From contig NC_087067.1 of assembly GCF_963678635.1 (NCBI RefSeq), positions 38,535,682-38,599,681 on the forward strand: 64,000 nucleotides of DNA, in the 5' to 3' direction. Positions 12,101-24,100 of the stretch are shown in pieces. The notes beneath the pieces are model-generated. The model was not told the DNA's origin, did not search any database, and was given only the letters and a program-made list of their open reading frames with translations. The DNA comes from Symsagittifera roscoffensis (lineage: Eukaryota > Xenacoelomorpha > Acoela > Convolutidae). Both the position numbers and the translations under genes were made by a program. Within the stretch, counting starts at the first letter, position 1; each line of letters begins with the position of its first letter.

Positions 12101-15100
12101 GATAATATTGCCTCACCCTCAAGGAACGAGCACCGATCATGGTGGGTCTTGAACATCCGCCCTTTTAATCAAATTTTTTTTTTAAAAATTGGTGGATGAA
12201 GCAGCAGGTAGCAAGTGTAGAGCTTATGAATTTTATCAAATTGATTGAGTTCAACATGCGTATATAAGATATGAATTTTGTTTTCTAGATCTTTTATTTT
12301 GGACACTGACAAATTAATTGACAAAGGAAAGATTTGTTGTAAGATCAGTAAGGATAATTGTTTTGTCCGCATTTTTGAGTTCTGCATTCAGTTTTAAGAT
12401 GAATTCTTTTTTCCAGACTTTAAAAGAACGATTGCATCATCCATCAGCGAGGTTTTCTCTAAAAAACTTTGAAAAGTTTCATTTATTCTTGAGCTTTCAT
12501 TTTGTTTTAGTTCTACGTTTTGCAATGCATTCAGAAGTTCTTCGACAAGCTACTAGAACGCAATCAGATAGAGTACCTCATGGTCATCAAGGCCGAGTTC
12601 TCCCGCCTCAAAATTAACGACCAGCTAGAAGTAAGAACTACTTCGAAATATTTTGAAAACTCGAAATTATTACGGGTTCAAACGCATTCAATCCCTTCCC
12701 TCATTATTTGTCTCCATCCTTTCACAAAAGCTCTAAAAACATAATTTGTTTTATGCCACAGTATATGCGAAAACAATTTCAGGAACAATTACTTGTGCTG
12801 CGTTTTCTTTGTTTTTCAGGTCTTAGAGCGCGTCTCAAGTTTTTTTTTAAAAAAAAAGTTTCTATCTTTAAGTTCGCTCCCATTACGGTTCGAAAGATGA
12901 TGCAAAGTATAATTAGCCAGTCTTTTGAAATTAATTTGTTGTGTGCGATGGTGTAGAGACTAAGAGTTGAGCTGGTGAATCGAAGGCGTATCCGTGAGGA
13001 AGAACTGCGTGAGGATCACGACACGACAGGTGAAGGTGCAGACGGGGAGGGGAACAGCAACGACAAACAGGCCAAAGAGAGACAGGACTTGTATGACCAG
13101 TACCCGGACTTGTTAGTCGTGGACAGTAATGACGAACTTGCCAATTTAGTCTACCATTTGTGCTTCACTGTGCCAGAGAAACTATCGGAGAAGCTGGTCA
13201 GTAATCACTTTCACAGAATTCTTTTTCGAGAGATTGTGATCTAGCCTATTAGGTTGATGGTACTAAATGGTTTTGGAAGTGTGCCTTCAAATAGAATTGG
13301 GATGTCCGAAATGGGATCCCTTGTGATTTTCGAAATGAGATCACTTTCAGGAATCACTTGTCTGTAGTCATTTTCAGGGGAGGCTTTTGAAATTTTTCAA
13401 TAGTTATTGGTCTAGTAAATTCGATCGATTGTACTAATTGGTTATAGAAGTTTGCATTTAAGAGGAGCTAGGATACCCGAAATGGCTGAATTCGAGACAT
13501 CTCTTATTGACATGCATTGTGCCTATATGATAGCCTGTCCAGGATAAACTATAAATGAACGGAACGCTATATCTATAAATGCGTTTAAAACCATGTTTAT
13601 TCCTTTTTCTGCATAAATTAGCAAAGTACGGATCTCAGGCGAACCAGAATCTTGAAATTATCTGAGCTTGTTTGTGATTCGGATAGCCTTGCCAACCTTG
13701 ATAATCTTGTTGCTCAAAGCAACATTTTTACGAAGAAGGCCAAATTAATCTCCAAAACTTTTTGGTTCGTTTTTACGCAATGCAACCTTGAATTCACAAC
13801 TTTATCGGGTAAAATTATTCCGTGAAAAGCAATCAGCAAGAATTATAACATCATATATAACATTTTTTCTAGTTAAAGCCCCAAATAACATGAAAACTTC
13901 TTATAATTTAACTTCTCCATTTGACCAGTAATGTTTTGATAGGATGGTCATCACGACAGTCTTAGAAAGTGTCTTGAAAGCTCAGAAGAAACCTTCAAAC
14001 TGTTGAGGTCTTCCCTCCAGAACACAGACAGTGAGAAGTACCTCCTCACAGCACTTCAGCTGATGCTCTTCTTCAAAGATGACGATGAGTACACGAGGTT
14101 AGATTAATTGTTTCTAAGTGGCCTGCTAGGATCATCGTGTACTCTTCTCAATATCAACTTCATAACTTCAGGATTAAAACTTCAATATATGGTAACACTA
14201 GCGTAGCGAGCGTAGAGTATTAGTGTGACTATTTTTTCCATACTTTTCCAACGCAAAAAAAGTGCTCATTGGTATTTTGCTATAATCGTGTCAATCTGTT
14301 CTCTGCTTTATTTGTGGCTAGTTAATGCCAGCGCTAAGCGACCGCGACACAGATGAAAAGACGCGAGACTCTTATATACTGGTAAAATGTAGATGAACGT
14401 AGTTCAGACTTTTATGTAGGTAGGGATTTTTTTTAAAGTTTTTTTTTAGGAAAAGTCATGAAAGTTTTTTTTTCGCGGTTTGACTTGATTACTTTTCAAG
14501 TTAAAGCGAAAGCAAACTCGACTGTTGAACAGCAGAAATGTAAAGGGCTTGCTAAACGTGATCGACTTCAACTTTCGAAATTGGAATTGAATGATCAGAT
14601 TTCCCAGTGAAATTAACATTTTACTTATTGACCCAGTTTTTTTTTCAAATTAGGTTAATTTCTTCAAAAAAATGTCAATCATATTTTTTTCTTGGAATTC
14701 AAAGAGCTTCAAGGCCATGTATTTTGTTCTATGAAATTCGAAATTTGAAATTTTTTCACTCTTTTCTGTTTACTTGCATTCATGAAATAATTCACTGTTT
14801 TTCTGTTTACTTGCATTCATTGACTCTTTTCGTGCATCATTAGCGGCTAATGTTAGCAAACTTTCAAGGGCAGGTGGCGCAGATGCAAGAACGTGAAACC
14901 CCGAATCTCGAGGTAGCAGGTTCGAATCTGATATATAGCAAAAGTTTTTTCTAGTTCGAGGCTTATTTCTCGTTTTTTTTTTCATTTCAATTTAATAGAG
15001 CTGGTTTTTCTAGCTAGTGTTTGAGCAGCGAGGCTTCCACTTTCTGTATGAAATACTGTAATGAATTAACAAAAACAGCTGTTGAAAGTGCAAAAAATTG

Positions 15101-18100
15101 CCGTTACGCAATCAAATGTGCGGCGACGTGTTAATTTTCTTGTTTAACTTTTTAAAAACGTTCTAAACTACTAAATTCATGTTTTACAGAGAGAAAAACA
15201 GGGATACAATAAATTTTTATTATTTTCAAAAGGTCTAAACCTAAAAGAAATGAGTTTCGTGGTTGTTTTGTTTTTACAGCTCAGAATGGTCTATGCAAAA
15301 AACGAAAACACGTATATAAGTCTTGCTGTTTTTGTTTTTAGTGTCGATGAACGTATTTTAGACTCTTATATAGGTCGTGATGATTTATTTTCATTTTTTA
15401 AAAAGGAGAAGTCTTAAAATTTGTTCAGGCTGAAATTTCTTTTTCGTGGTTTGGTTTTTGATTTCTTTTTAATGTCAGTTCATTTCTTTTACAAACTCCA
15501 CTATTGAGCAGCGAAAATGTAAAGTTCACAAAAATGTTACCGACTTTCAATTTCAAAAACGAATTTAAATAATCAGATGACCCAGCAAAAAATGCCAATC
15601 TTAATTTGTTTTTGAAATTCAAAGAGCTAAAAGGCAAGGTCCTATATTTTCTTTGAAATTCGAAAGTTGAAATTTTTTTTTAAATAATTCTGTATGTTTT
15701 GCTGTTCACTTGCATTCATTGACTCTTGTCTAAATGTATGTTGACTTTTTTTTCAGGAGTTCATCCCAAACGCGCGAAAAACGATAACTTTTTTTAAAAT
15801 TAACTTTGGTCGGAATTTTTTTTGTGCAAAATGCATATTAATAGGCAATTCTTGTTTAGATTGGCTTATTTCCGAGTCATCACAGAATGCATATCGCAGC
15901 TCCTGGTGAACAGGAAGAGAGAGCACCTCGACTTCTCAAATGGCATCCTGCTCAAGGATGACTGGAGCATGAAGGATTTCATGGACAGCATATGCAAACG
16001 TGCAGAAGAACTTGAGGTAAAGAATACTGAAGTTTTGTCTCTAAATGATGGCTGTTGAAGTTATATTAGACTATATTCTCTTTCACTATCTTTCCTAAAT
16101 TTCAAAGGGCGTTTTTGTTACTAGGTACGAAATTTGTACATGCTTAATAGTTGAACCAGTCCATTGCATGGGTGGATATTCTTGACTAGGGAATGAAAAG
16201 TTAAAAATGCAGGTGACGAAAACGAAAAATTGTTCGGGGTATCACAGTTAATCTACAACCTCAGAACCCCCAAACCTCCCCTCCTCTCCGAGTCAGGGTT
16301 GGCAAATTGTATTATGTTTTTGAAAATAACAAAGTAACAGTTAACTGTTGAAAAAAAACATGTTATTTATGTAAAATTGTTAAATAATTCACTAAGAAGC
16401 ATTAATTTTTTTCCTGAAGAGAAATGCCAGCTTCCCAGCTTTCTCGACGCCAAGTTGGGCTCTGAGATTCCCATACGTGAATATATCACGTTGAAGAATT
16501 CCGAAAATAAACCAAAATTCCAGAACTGAAAAAATTCAGCACTCAAAAATTCATATCACCCCCCTCCCCCCCCCCCAACCCACAGCGGAAAGATATTCAA
16601 TCCAAAAAACAGTTATATGCGTAGTAATTTCCAAAGAAATACCCGCATTCTATGAAATAGCTAAAATCACTGTTAGAAAACATAAATAACATTGAAGTCA
16701 AATTGAATGGTAAATAACCACGTTAAAAAACTTCCCAACCCTGCTCCGAGTAGGCTAAATTGACCGTGTTTAGATTTTAGTTACTCCATTTAACTTGATC
16801 CACTGTTCATGTTAAAAACAAATTTTCTTCTTAGATATGCAAACAAAAAAGTTTTTTTTTTTTAGTCTGAGGGAGTTTCAAGTGGAAGGTCGACTGCTGG
16901 AGCCGCACAGGCAAAAGAAGGCACAGAAAGCAAAGACAAATCAGTGAGTTTTACCAAGTTCTGAATCTATTTCTACAAGTTCTACAATTTGAGCCGATAT
17001 TTTCAACAGACTTCTTTTATTTACCACAAGCAAACGGACTCATCATTCTTCGGAAACTAAATTCAACTTTCAACGAAATTGGTGAAATAAATTTCCGATG
17101 TTTAGTTCTGGCTTAATGTTATTTGCTTCATTTACAGGCTCCGGCCAATACGCAACGGACACTTGAGCTGGAAGTGCAATTGTCTGAATGTGAAAAAATT
17201 CTGAATGAGTTGGTGGAAAAGGTTGGATCATTTGACATGTTTTCTATCAAATCGTACCAAGTAAAAGTTTATTTCAAAAAGAATTTTTGTTGTGGTTTTA
17301 GTGTGAGAAACAAAATGTAGATGTCAAGCTTGCCAAAGACTATTTGAATCAGAGTAAGTGCTTCGTGTTGCTTTGTGTGTACACTCAGTTTGAGCAGGTC
17401 ATAGAGAAATTAGATATAATTGTAAATGCTCAAAAAGCAAGTTTGTAGCGGAAATATTCGCCAGCATTGATTTCATGAACGTAATAATTTTAGTGGTATT
17501 TTGATCAGGCGCTGATTGCTTGTTAAATATATACTTAACTTATTGCACAAGCGAGTTTGGGAGAGTAGTGTTGTAGTATAAGTATAAGATCAGTATACTT
17601 TTTTCTTAACGCAAAATCGCAATTTTCTGTTTTCAATTCTTGTATCCATTTTCATGTCTTTCGAATAGCATTAGCCATATCACACTTGACTATACCCAGC
17701 TAAAGGAAAAGGTCCAGCGAAATATGGATCAATAAATCAACTATTTTTTAGGAAAGTTGTCGAATAAAGACATTTTTATAAATTTTTAAATCATTTGAAA
17801 GTCTGGTAGGACAATGCCAGATATAGGTGAAATGATTAACACCAACGAGCTGGTTACTGAATTGAAACACGAAGTCGCAGAGGCATTTAATAACTATTTT
17901 TCTCAAATAGCAGGAAAATTAAATATCTACCGTTACATAAGAAGAAATTGACTGTATGCTTTTAAGAGTAATGAACGTATATAGGTCTTGTTGATTTTTT
18001 TGTTTTGTTTTCAGGAAAAAGTCTTAAAATATTGATGCACTTAGGTATATATGCACTTTTTGAGCTCAATTAAATTTCATCTGCTGAAAGTGACGTAAAT

Positions 18101-21100
18101 AGCCTTCTCCAAATACGAACGTGGAAATGGCGCGAAAAACGTGAACGAGTTTTAGTTTCGAAAGTGGAATTTATTTTTAAGGTTTCCCAGCGGAATAAAC
18201 ACTTTACCTGTTGATCCAATTTTCTCTAAATGGGCTAATGTTATCAAAAAAGCGCCAATCATAAATTGTTCTAGAAATTCAAAGAGCTTAGAAGGCTCGG
18301 AGCTTTGAGATTTTTTCAAGAAAGTCAGTGTTTAAGAGTTATGAAAGTATTTAGTTCTCTTAGGCATTTAATAAGTATTTTCTCAAATAGCAGGAAAATT
18401 AAATATCTACCGTTTTATAAGAAGAAATTGGCTGTATGCTTTTAAGAGTAATGAACGTAGTGGAGACTCTTTTATAGGTCTTGATGATTTTTTTATGTTT
18501 TCAGGAAAAAGTCGTAAAATATTGATGCACTTAGGTATATATGCACTTTTTGAGTTAATTGAAATTCATCCGCTGAAAATTACGTAAATAGCTTTATGCA
18601 AATACGAACGTGGAAATGGCGCAAAAAAAACGTGAACGAATTTTAGTTTCGAAAGTGGAATTTGTTTTCAAGGTTTCCCAGCGGAATAAACACTTTACCC
18701 GTTGATCCAATTTTCTCTAAATGGGTTAATGTTATCAAAAAACCGCCAATCATAAACTGTTTTAGAAATTCAAAGAGCTTAGAAGGCTTGGAGCTTTGAG
18801 ATTTTTTCAAGAAAGTCAGTGTTTAAGAGTAATGAACGTATTTAGTACTCTTATATAGGTCTTGCTGATTTTTTTGTTAGTTTTTTACAGGAAAAAGTCT
18901 TCCATTAGGATTTTGGATGACCAATTTCCAATACATTTCTGAAAATCGCCGGAGTGATGTGAAAATAGCACTCGAAATGCTCTGTTTCGGAAAATCTGTT
19001 CAAGGACCGAAATTTTGTCTCGTTTGTAGTCTGTCACAACGGCTGGTGGGGCCCATCTTTGACTTGTCAAGCGTTTGGTTTTGTTCGCCGATTATTTGAA
19101 AAAGTTTTGGTTTTGACAGGCTGATTTTCCATCAAGAGTCCGAAAACTAACGGCAAACATTGATCGATATTCGTATATCCTGTACGATACATGGATCTCA
19201 TCGTATGAGGTGTTGTTGATTTGAATGTTCGATGCTCAATATTGCATCTGAATTAAACACAAAGTGTCAAATTTTTTGTCTGAAGCGAATGTGGTAAGAC
19301 CAGCATCATTATCATGGGCAAGAATGATTGACTTTTTGTTTGAAGCCGTTTGAGCGCCATTTGCTTTTTAGTTAATCGCCCCTTTCCAGGTATCTCACTA
19401 GCGAGCTTGGTCGCGTTTGTGTATTAGTGCGCATTTTTTTCTAACGTAGTCGCAAATAAAAGTTTTCAGTGAAAGTGTTCACTTATATGGAAAGTTCTCT
19501 ATAGCTGATTTATTTGTGTGTAGTGTTGTGATTAATTAAGCGTCCGTGGTTAGTATGTTAGTGCATGCGATTCATAATCTCTAGGTCGCAGTTGGTTAGA
19601 TTCCGAGACGTAGCCGACTTTTTATTATTTCGTGGCTTATTTCTTCTTTCTCCTTTTGCACTATAAAGCTGATTTTTGTCGTGTTCTCGCTAGTATTAGC
19701 GAAGCATAGCTCCGCCTCTGTGTACAAACTTTTGTCACCGTTGTTGAATTTGGAGGAAAAAAAGTTTCACGTTTTGTTGTAAAGGCTGGACTTAAGACTT
19801 TTGTACTCTGGCGCAACAGTCATACTTGAATCCAATACGTTGTCATTAATATTTCTCGACAGATTTGTCGGGTCTTTTTTCGTTTTTTCATTTTCTGTCA
19901 AAAGCTTCCATCGATATTTCATTTCTCTCGTTATTGTGTGTGTGTGCAATCCCGAATATTTTGTAACTTTTTTGAAATCGGCTGTTAAAATCATTCGCTT
20001 TTCGCAATTTATCGAGCGAAACAAAACAAAATCGTATATAAAGAGCTTAGGGTTTTTTTGAATGGATTAAATGGCATTAATTTTTGGAAATAACATCTTT
20101 CTCCTGTGAAATTATTAATTGTACCCGAATTGTTGATCAATTTTTAGAAAAGACTGGCTTCAAGTCATCAAAAAATTCGCCAGTACTAATTCCACCTCTT
20201 GAGGTGGTGGGTGGACCGCCTCCCCCTCCCCCACCACCGGCACCTCCTTTAGTAGCTGGTGGACCGCCGCCCCCTCCCCCACCTCCGGCACCTCCTGTAG
20301 TAGCTGGTGGACCGCCTCCCCCTCCCCCACCACCGGCACCTCCTGTAGTAGCTGGTGGACCGCCTCCCCCTCCCCCACCACCTGCACCTCCAACTCCAGG
20401 AAAGTTTTTTTTTGAAGACTGAATGAAAAACTTTTCTGTCAATGATTTCTGTAGCTTATCTAACCGCCTTCTGGCTCTTCTGCGCTAAAACTTAATGTCT
20501 TCTGCGACTTAATGTTTTTAGTGTTAATGAACGTAGTGAATTTGTGTAGCTTTTTTCTCTAAAATTGCTGTTTTTATTTTGCTGTTTGATTTTCAGTTTC
20601 TTTTAGCATTTACTTCAATTTCTGATGTAAGTGGAAGGCAAGTGACGCTTTATAATAACAAATGCAAATGGCACGAAAAAATGTGAACGACTTGCTATGA
20701 TTTTTTTGTTGACGCTCCCGGCTGAAAAAACTTGTTGTTCCAGCTTTCTCGTATTGTCCTTATTTTATCACAAAATTCATAATTCTTGATCCCACTCAGT
20801 AGCGGATTTAGGGGCGGATTTTGAGATATCCAGTTTTGGATGACTGATCTAGAAATTTTATTAAAGGTGCATTGGGCACCAACATATATTAATTTTGAGG
20901 GGGGAGCGCGCGGTGAAAAGACGCAATTTTTGGTCAAAAGTTTCTAAAGAGTGCCCTAAAACGCATATTTTTTTTCAAAAATTTGCATGCGGCCAATAAC
21001 ATTTGGTCAAAATCGGGTCTTCATAGTTATTTGGAAGAGCTCAGAAAATCAATTTGGTCGACCTAAAGAAAAGGTCGACAAAATTTTCAAAATGTTTTGA

Positions 21101-24100
21101 AAATCCGCCCTACCCCCTCGAGAAATTCGCGCCTGATCCCACTGAATGAACGACGTGAAGACACTCATTTGACGTTTTCTTATGGAAATTTTTGGAAGTT
21201 ATTCTCCCCTAAATTTGATTTTTTTTTGAGGAAAGCGAATTTTCCTCTCTTTAAGGTGGAACGAGATGGTTTGAAAATCGATCATTTAGTTATCATGTGA
21301 AGTTTTAAAACACTCGGAAATTATGGACAAAATTTATACCAGTAAAAATAGAGAAGTGAGGGAAAAGAAAAAGTCAAGTTCGATTTTAAAAGTTTCAATT
21401 TAAAAGATTTGTTGAGATCTAGCAGCTTCAAGGTGATATATTTTTTCTTGAAGCTCGAAGTTTCTTTAAACTTGCGGGTGCAAGTGTATTCTAGGGAGCT
21501 AGATTTTCCCCGTACTTTTCTTACCTATTTGTAAGAAATTGAACTTGCTTTGTTATTGGATGTTGCCATTTTCCCGGTTCCTTTCCTCTTGGTCTACATG
21601 AAATGCGGTTGTCAAGACCTGGGGTTTGTTTTTTCAGTATGTATAAAATTGGAAAATTTTTTCCTGGAAAAATTGAGTTTTCGGTTTTTTGTTAGTCTGC
21701 TTAAACCGTGGTGTCGGTTTAATTGCCGCATCACGGTTTTCTCTAAAGCTGCAAACTTTTTTTTAGTTGCAAGCAATTATGTAGTTCCATGTGTTGTTAA
21801 TTTACTACTGTAATTTTAAATATACTAGCCCGTACTTCATTCGGTCTAAATAGTTTCGGCTTATGTTTTACCGGGTCTGCGACTTAATGTTTTTAGTGTT
21901 AATGAACGTAGTGAATTTGTGTAGCTTTTTTCTCTAAAATTGCTGTTTTTATTTTGCTGTTTGATTTTCAGTTTCTTTTAGCATTTACTTCAATTTCTGA
22001 TGTAAGTGGAAGGCAAGTGACGCTTTATAATAACAAATGCAAATGGCACGAAAAAATGTGAACGACTTGCTATGATTTTTTTGTTGACGCTCCCGGCTGA
22101 AAAAACTTGTTGTTCCAGCTTTCTCGTATTGTCCTTATTTTATCACAAAATTCATAATTCTTGATCCCACTCAGTAGCGGATTTAGGGGCGGATTTTGAG
22201 ATATCCAGTTTTGGATGACTGATCTAGAAATTTTATTAAAGGTGCATTGGGCACCAACATATATTAATTTTGAGGGGGGAGCGCGCGGTGAAAAGACGCA
22301 ATTTTTGGTCAAAAGTTTCTAAAGAGTGCCCTAAAACGCATATTTTTTTTCAAAAATTTGCATGCGGCCAATAACATTTGGTCAAAATCGGGTCTTCATA
22401 GTTATTTGGAAGAGCTCAGAAAATCAATTTGGTCGACCTAAAGAAAAGGTCGACAAAATTTTCAAAATGTTTTGAAAATCCGCCCTACCCCCTCGAGAAA
22501 TTCGCGCCTGATCCCACTGAATGAACGACGTGAAGACACTCATTTGACGTTTTCTTATGGAAATTTTTGGAAGTTATTCTCCCCTAAATTTGATTTTTTT
22601 TTGAGGAAAGCGAATTTTCCTCTCTTTAAGGTGGAACGAGATGGTTTGAAAATCGATCATTTAGTTATCATGTGAAGTTTTAAAACACTCGGAAATTATG
22701 GACAAAATTTATACCAGTAAAAATAGAGAAGTGAGGGAAAAGAAAAAGTCAAGTTCGATTTTAAAAGTTTCAATTTAAAAGATTTGTTGAGATCTAGCAG
22801 CTTCAAGGTGATATATTTTTTCTTGAAGCTCGAAGTTTCTTTAAACTTGCGGGTGCAAGTGTATTCTAGGGAGCTAGATTTTCCCCGTACTTTTCTTACC
22901 TATTTGTAAGAAATTGAACTTGCTTTGTTATTGGATGTTGCCATTTTCCCGGTTCCTTTCCTCTTGGTCTACATGAAATGCGGTTGTCAAGACCTGGGGT
23001 TTGTTTTTTCAGTATGTATAAAATTGGAAAATTTTTTCCTGGAAAAATTGAGTTTTCGGTTTTTTGTTAGTCTGCTTAAACCGTGGTGTCGGTTTAATTG
23101 CCGCATCACGGTTTTCTCTAAAGCTGCAAACTTTTTTTTAGTTGCAAGCAATTATGTAGTTCCATGTGTTGTTAATTTACTACTGTAATTTTAAATATAC
23201 TAGCCCGTACTTCATTCGGTCTAAATAGTTTCGGCTTATGTTTTACCGGGTTAGTCAGTTTAGTCTGTGTCTTTTGAAGGGAAAAATTGATTTTCATTTA
23301 CCCTTTCGATAAACAAGGGTTTTGAAATCGGCCGCTAGACTCTTTCCGCGTATATAACTTTGTTCACAGTATCATATCGGCAATTTCAAGATTTCCATTT
23401 CTACCCGAGTTCTACATTTAACAGTTATTCTTGAACAGTTGGTCTAGAGCTACTGAAGTGATATAGCGTGTCTTTTTGATTTTTTCGGCATGAAGGGTTT
23501 CTGCTCAGGTATTTTTGGCTTTGTTACATCTTGGTAATTATAAATTCAAATCGAATTCACCATCCGGCGGTTAAACAACAGCTTGAGACGGCAAAGGCTT
23601 GTGGTTCGAATCCAGCCGAGCCTTATTTTTGCAACTATAGTTTTTGTGCTTTCTATGTAGCCTTCCCAAAGCTTCTTGTTGGGTTTCTAATGGCACAGGC
23701 ACCTTTGCTCCGAATATTTTGGGCTTTATTGCTATTTTTATTGATAAAAACGATTTTATGAAGTTTTTTCATTTTTTTACATTTAGTTTTAATCATAGTC
23801 ATTCATATTTGTATCGCAAGTGATGCGAAGCTCATCATTGCCGGTGTTTAGTTTCTCTCTCGAGTCTCCTTTTTTATTTTAATCTTTTTTTTGTGATCCA
23901 ATTCTTATAACGTTGCGTATCAGCTTCACATTCAATAATTTGTTGTAATTGGGTAACTTTTATACGCTTTGAGAGTTTTTGGAATTTCTGCAGGTGTTTT
24001 ACGAGGAAATTGATGGAAATATGTGCATTCGTTTTGCTGTATTTTTTTTCTTTATTTAAAAAAGTTTTCTATCTAGTTTATATCGAATAATGGAAAGGAA

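Larger units (their letters stand above)
9102..16016 (+). other. Formin exons 1-11: GTPase-binding and FH3 region
   Basis: These exons code residues 1 to about 625. Exons 2-4 give a basic, Gly-rich N-terminus and a helical stretch ending NKSIEEMSDLMKELSQVL. Exon 5 encodes WIRNFGEDGLVGIMKALK, matching the 'W...F...GL..L...L' signature where the armadillo-like FH3 of Diaphanous proteins begins. Exon 10 (TALQLMLFFKDDDEYTR) and exon 11 (LAYFRVITECISQLL) match the end of FH3/dimerisation region in DIAPH proteins (L..LL.....Y....Y..IEECISQI). In the family this half binds active Rho and, when inactive, the DAD. Exon 6 (residues about 205-322) is unusually charged, and its middle does not align by eye. 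The intron 3 donor GTCGGT is weak. Confidence 0.8.

Noticed and set aside
20137..20442. Gly-rich minus-strand frames over FH1 exon 15
   Set aside because: They are complements of proline codons (CCN to NGG) in a GC-rich repeat; the plus strand has correct splice sites and phase.
20695..23188. Pairs of identical 67-87 codon frames
   Set aside because: They are identical because of the 1,375-bp duplication; they lie in repeat DNA and show no motif.
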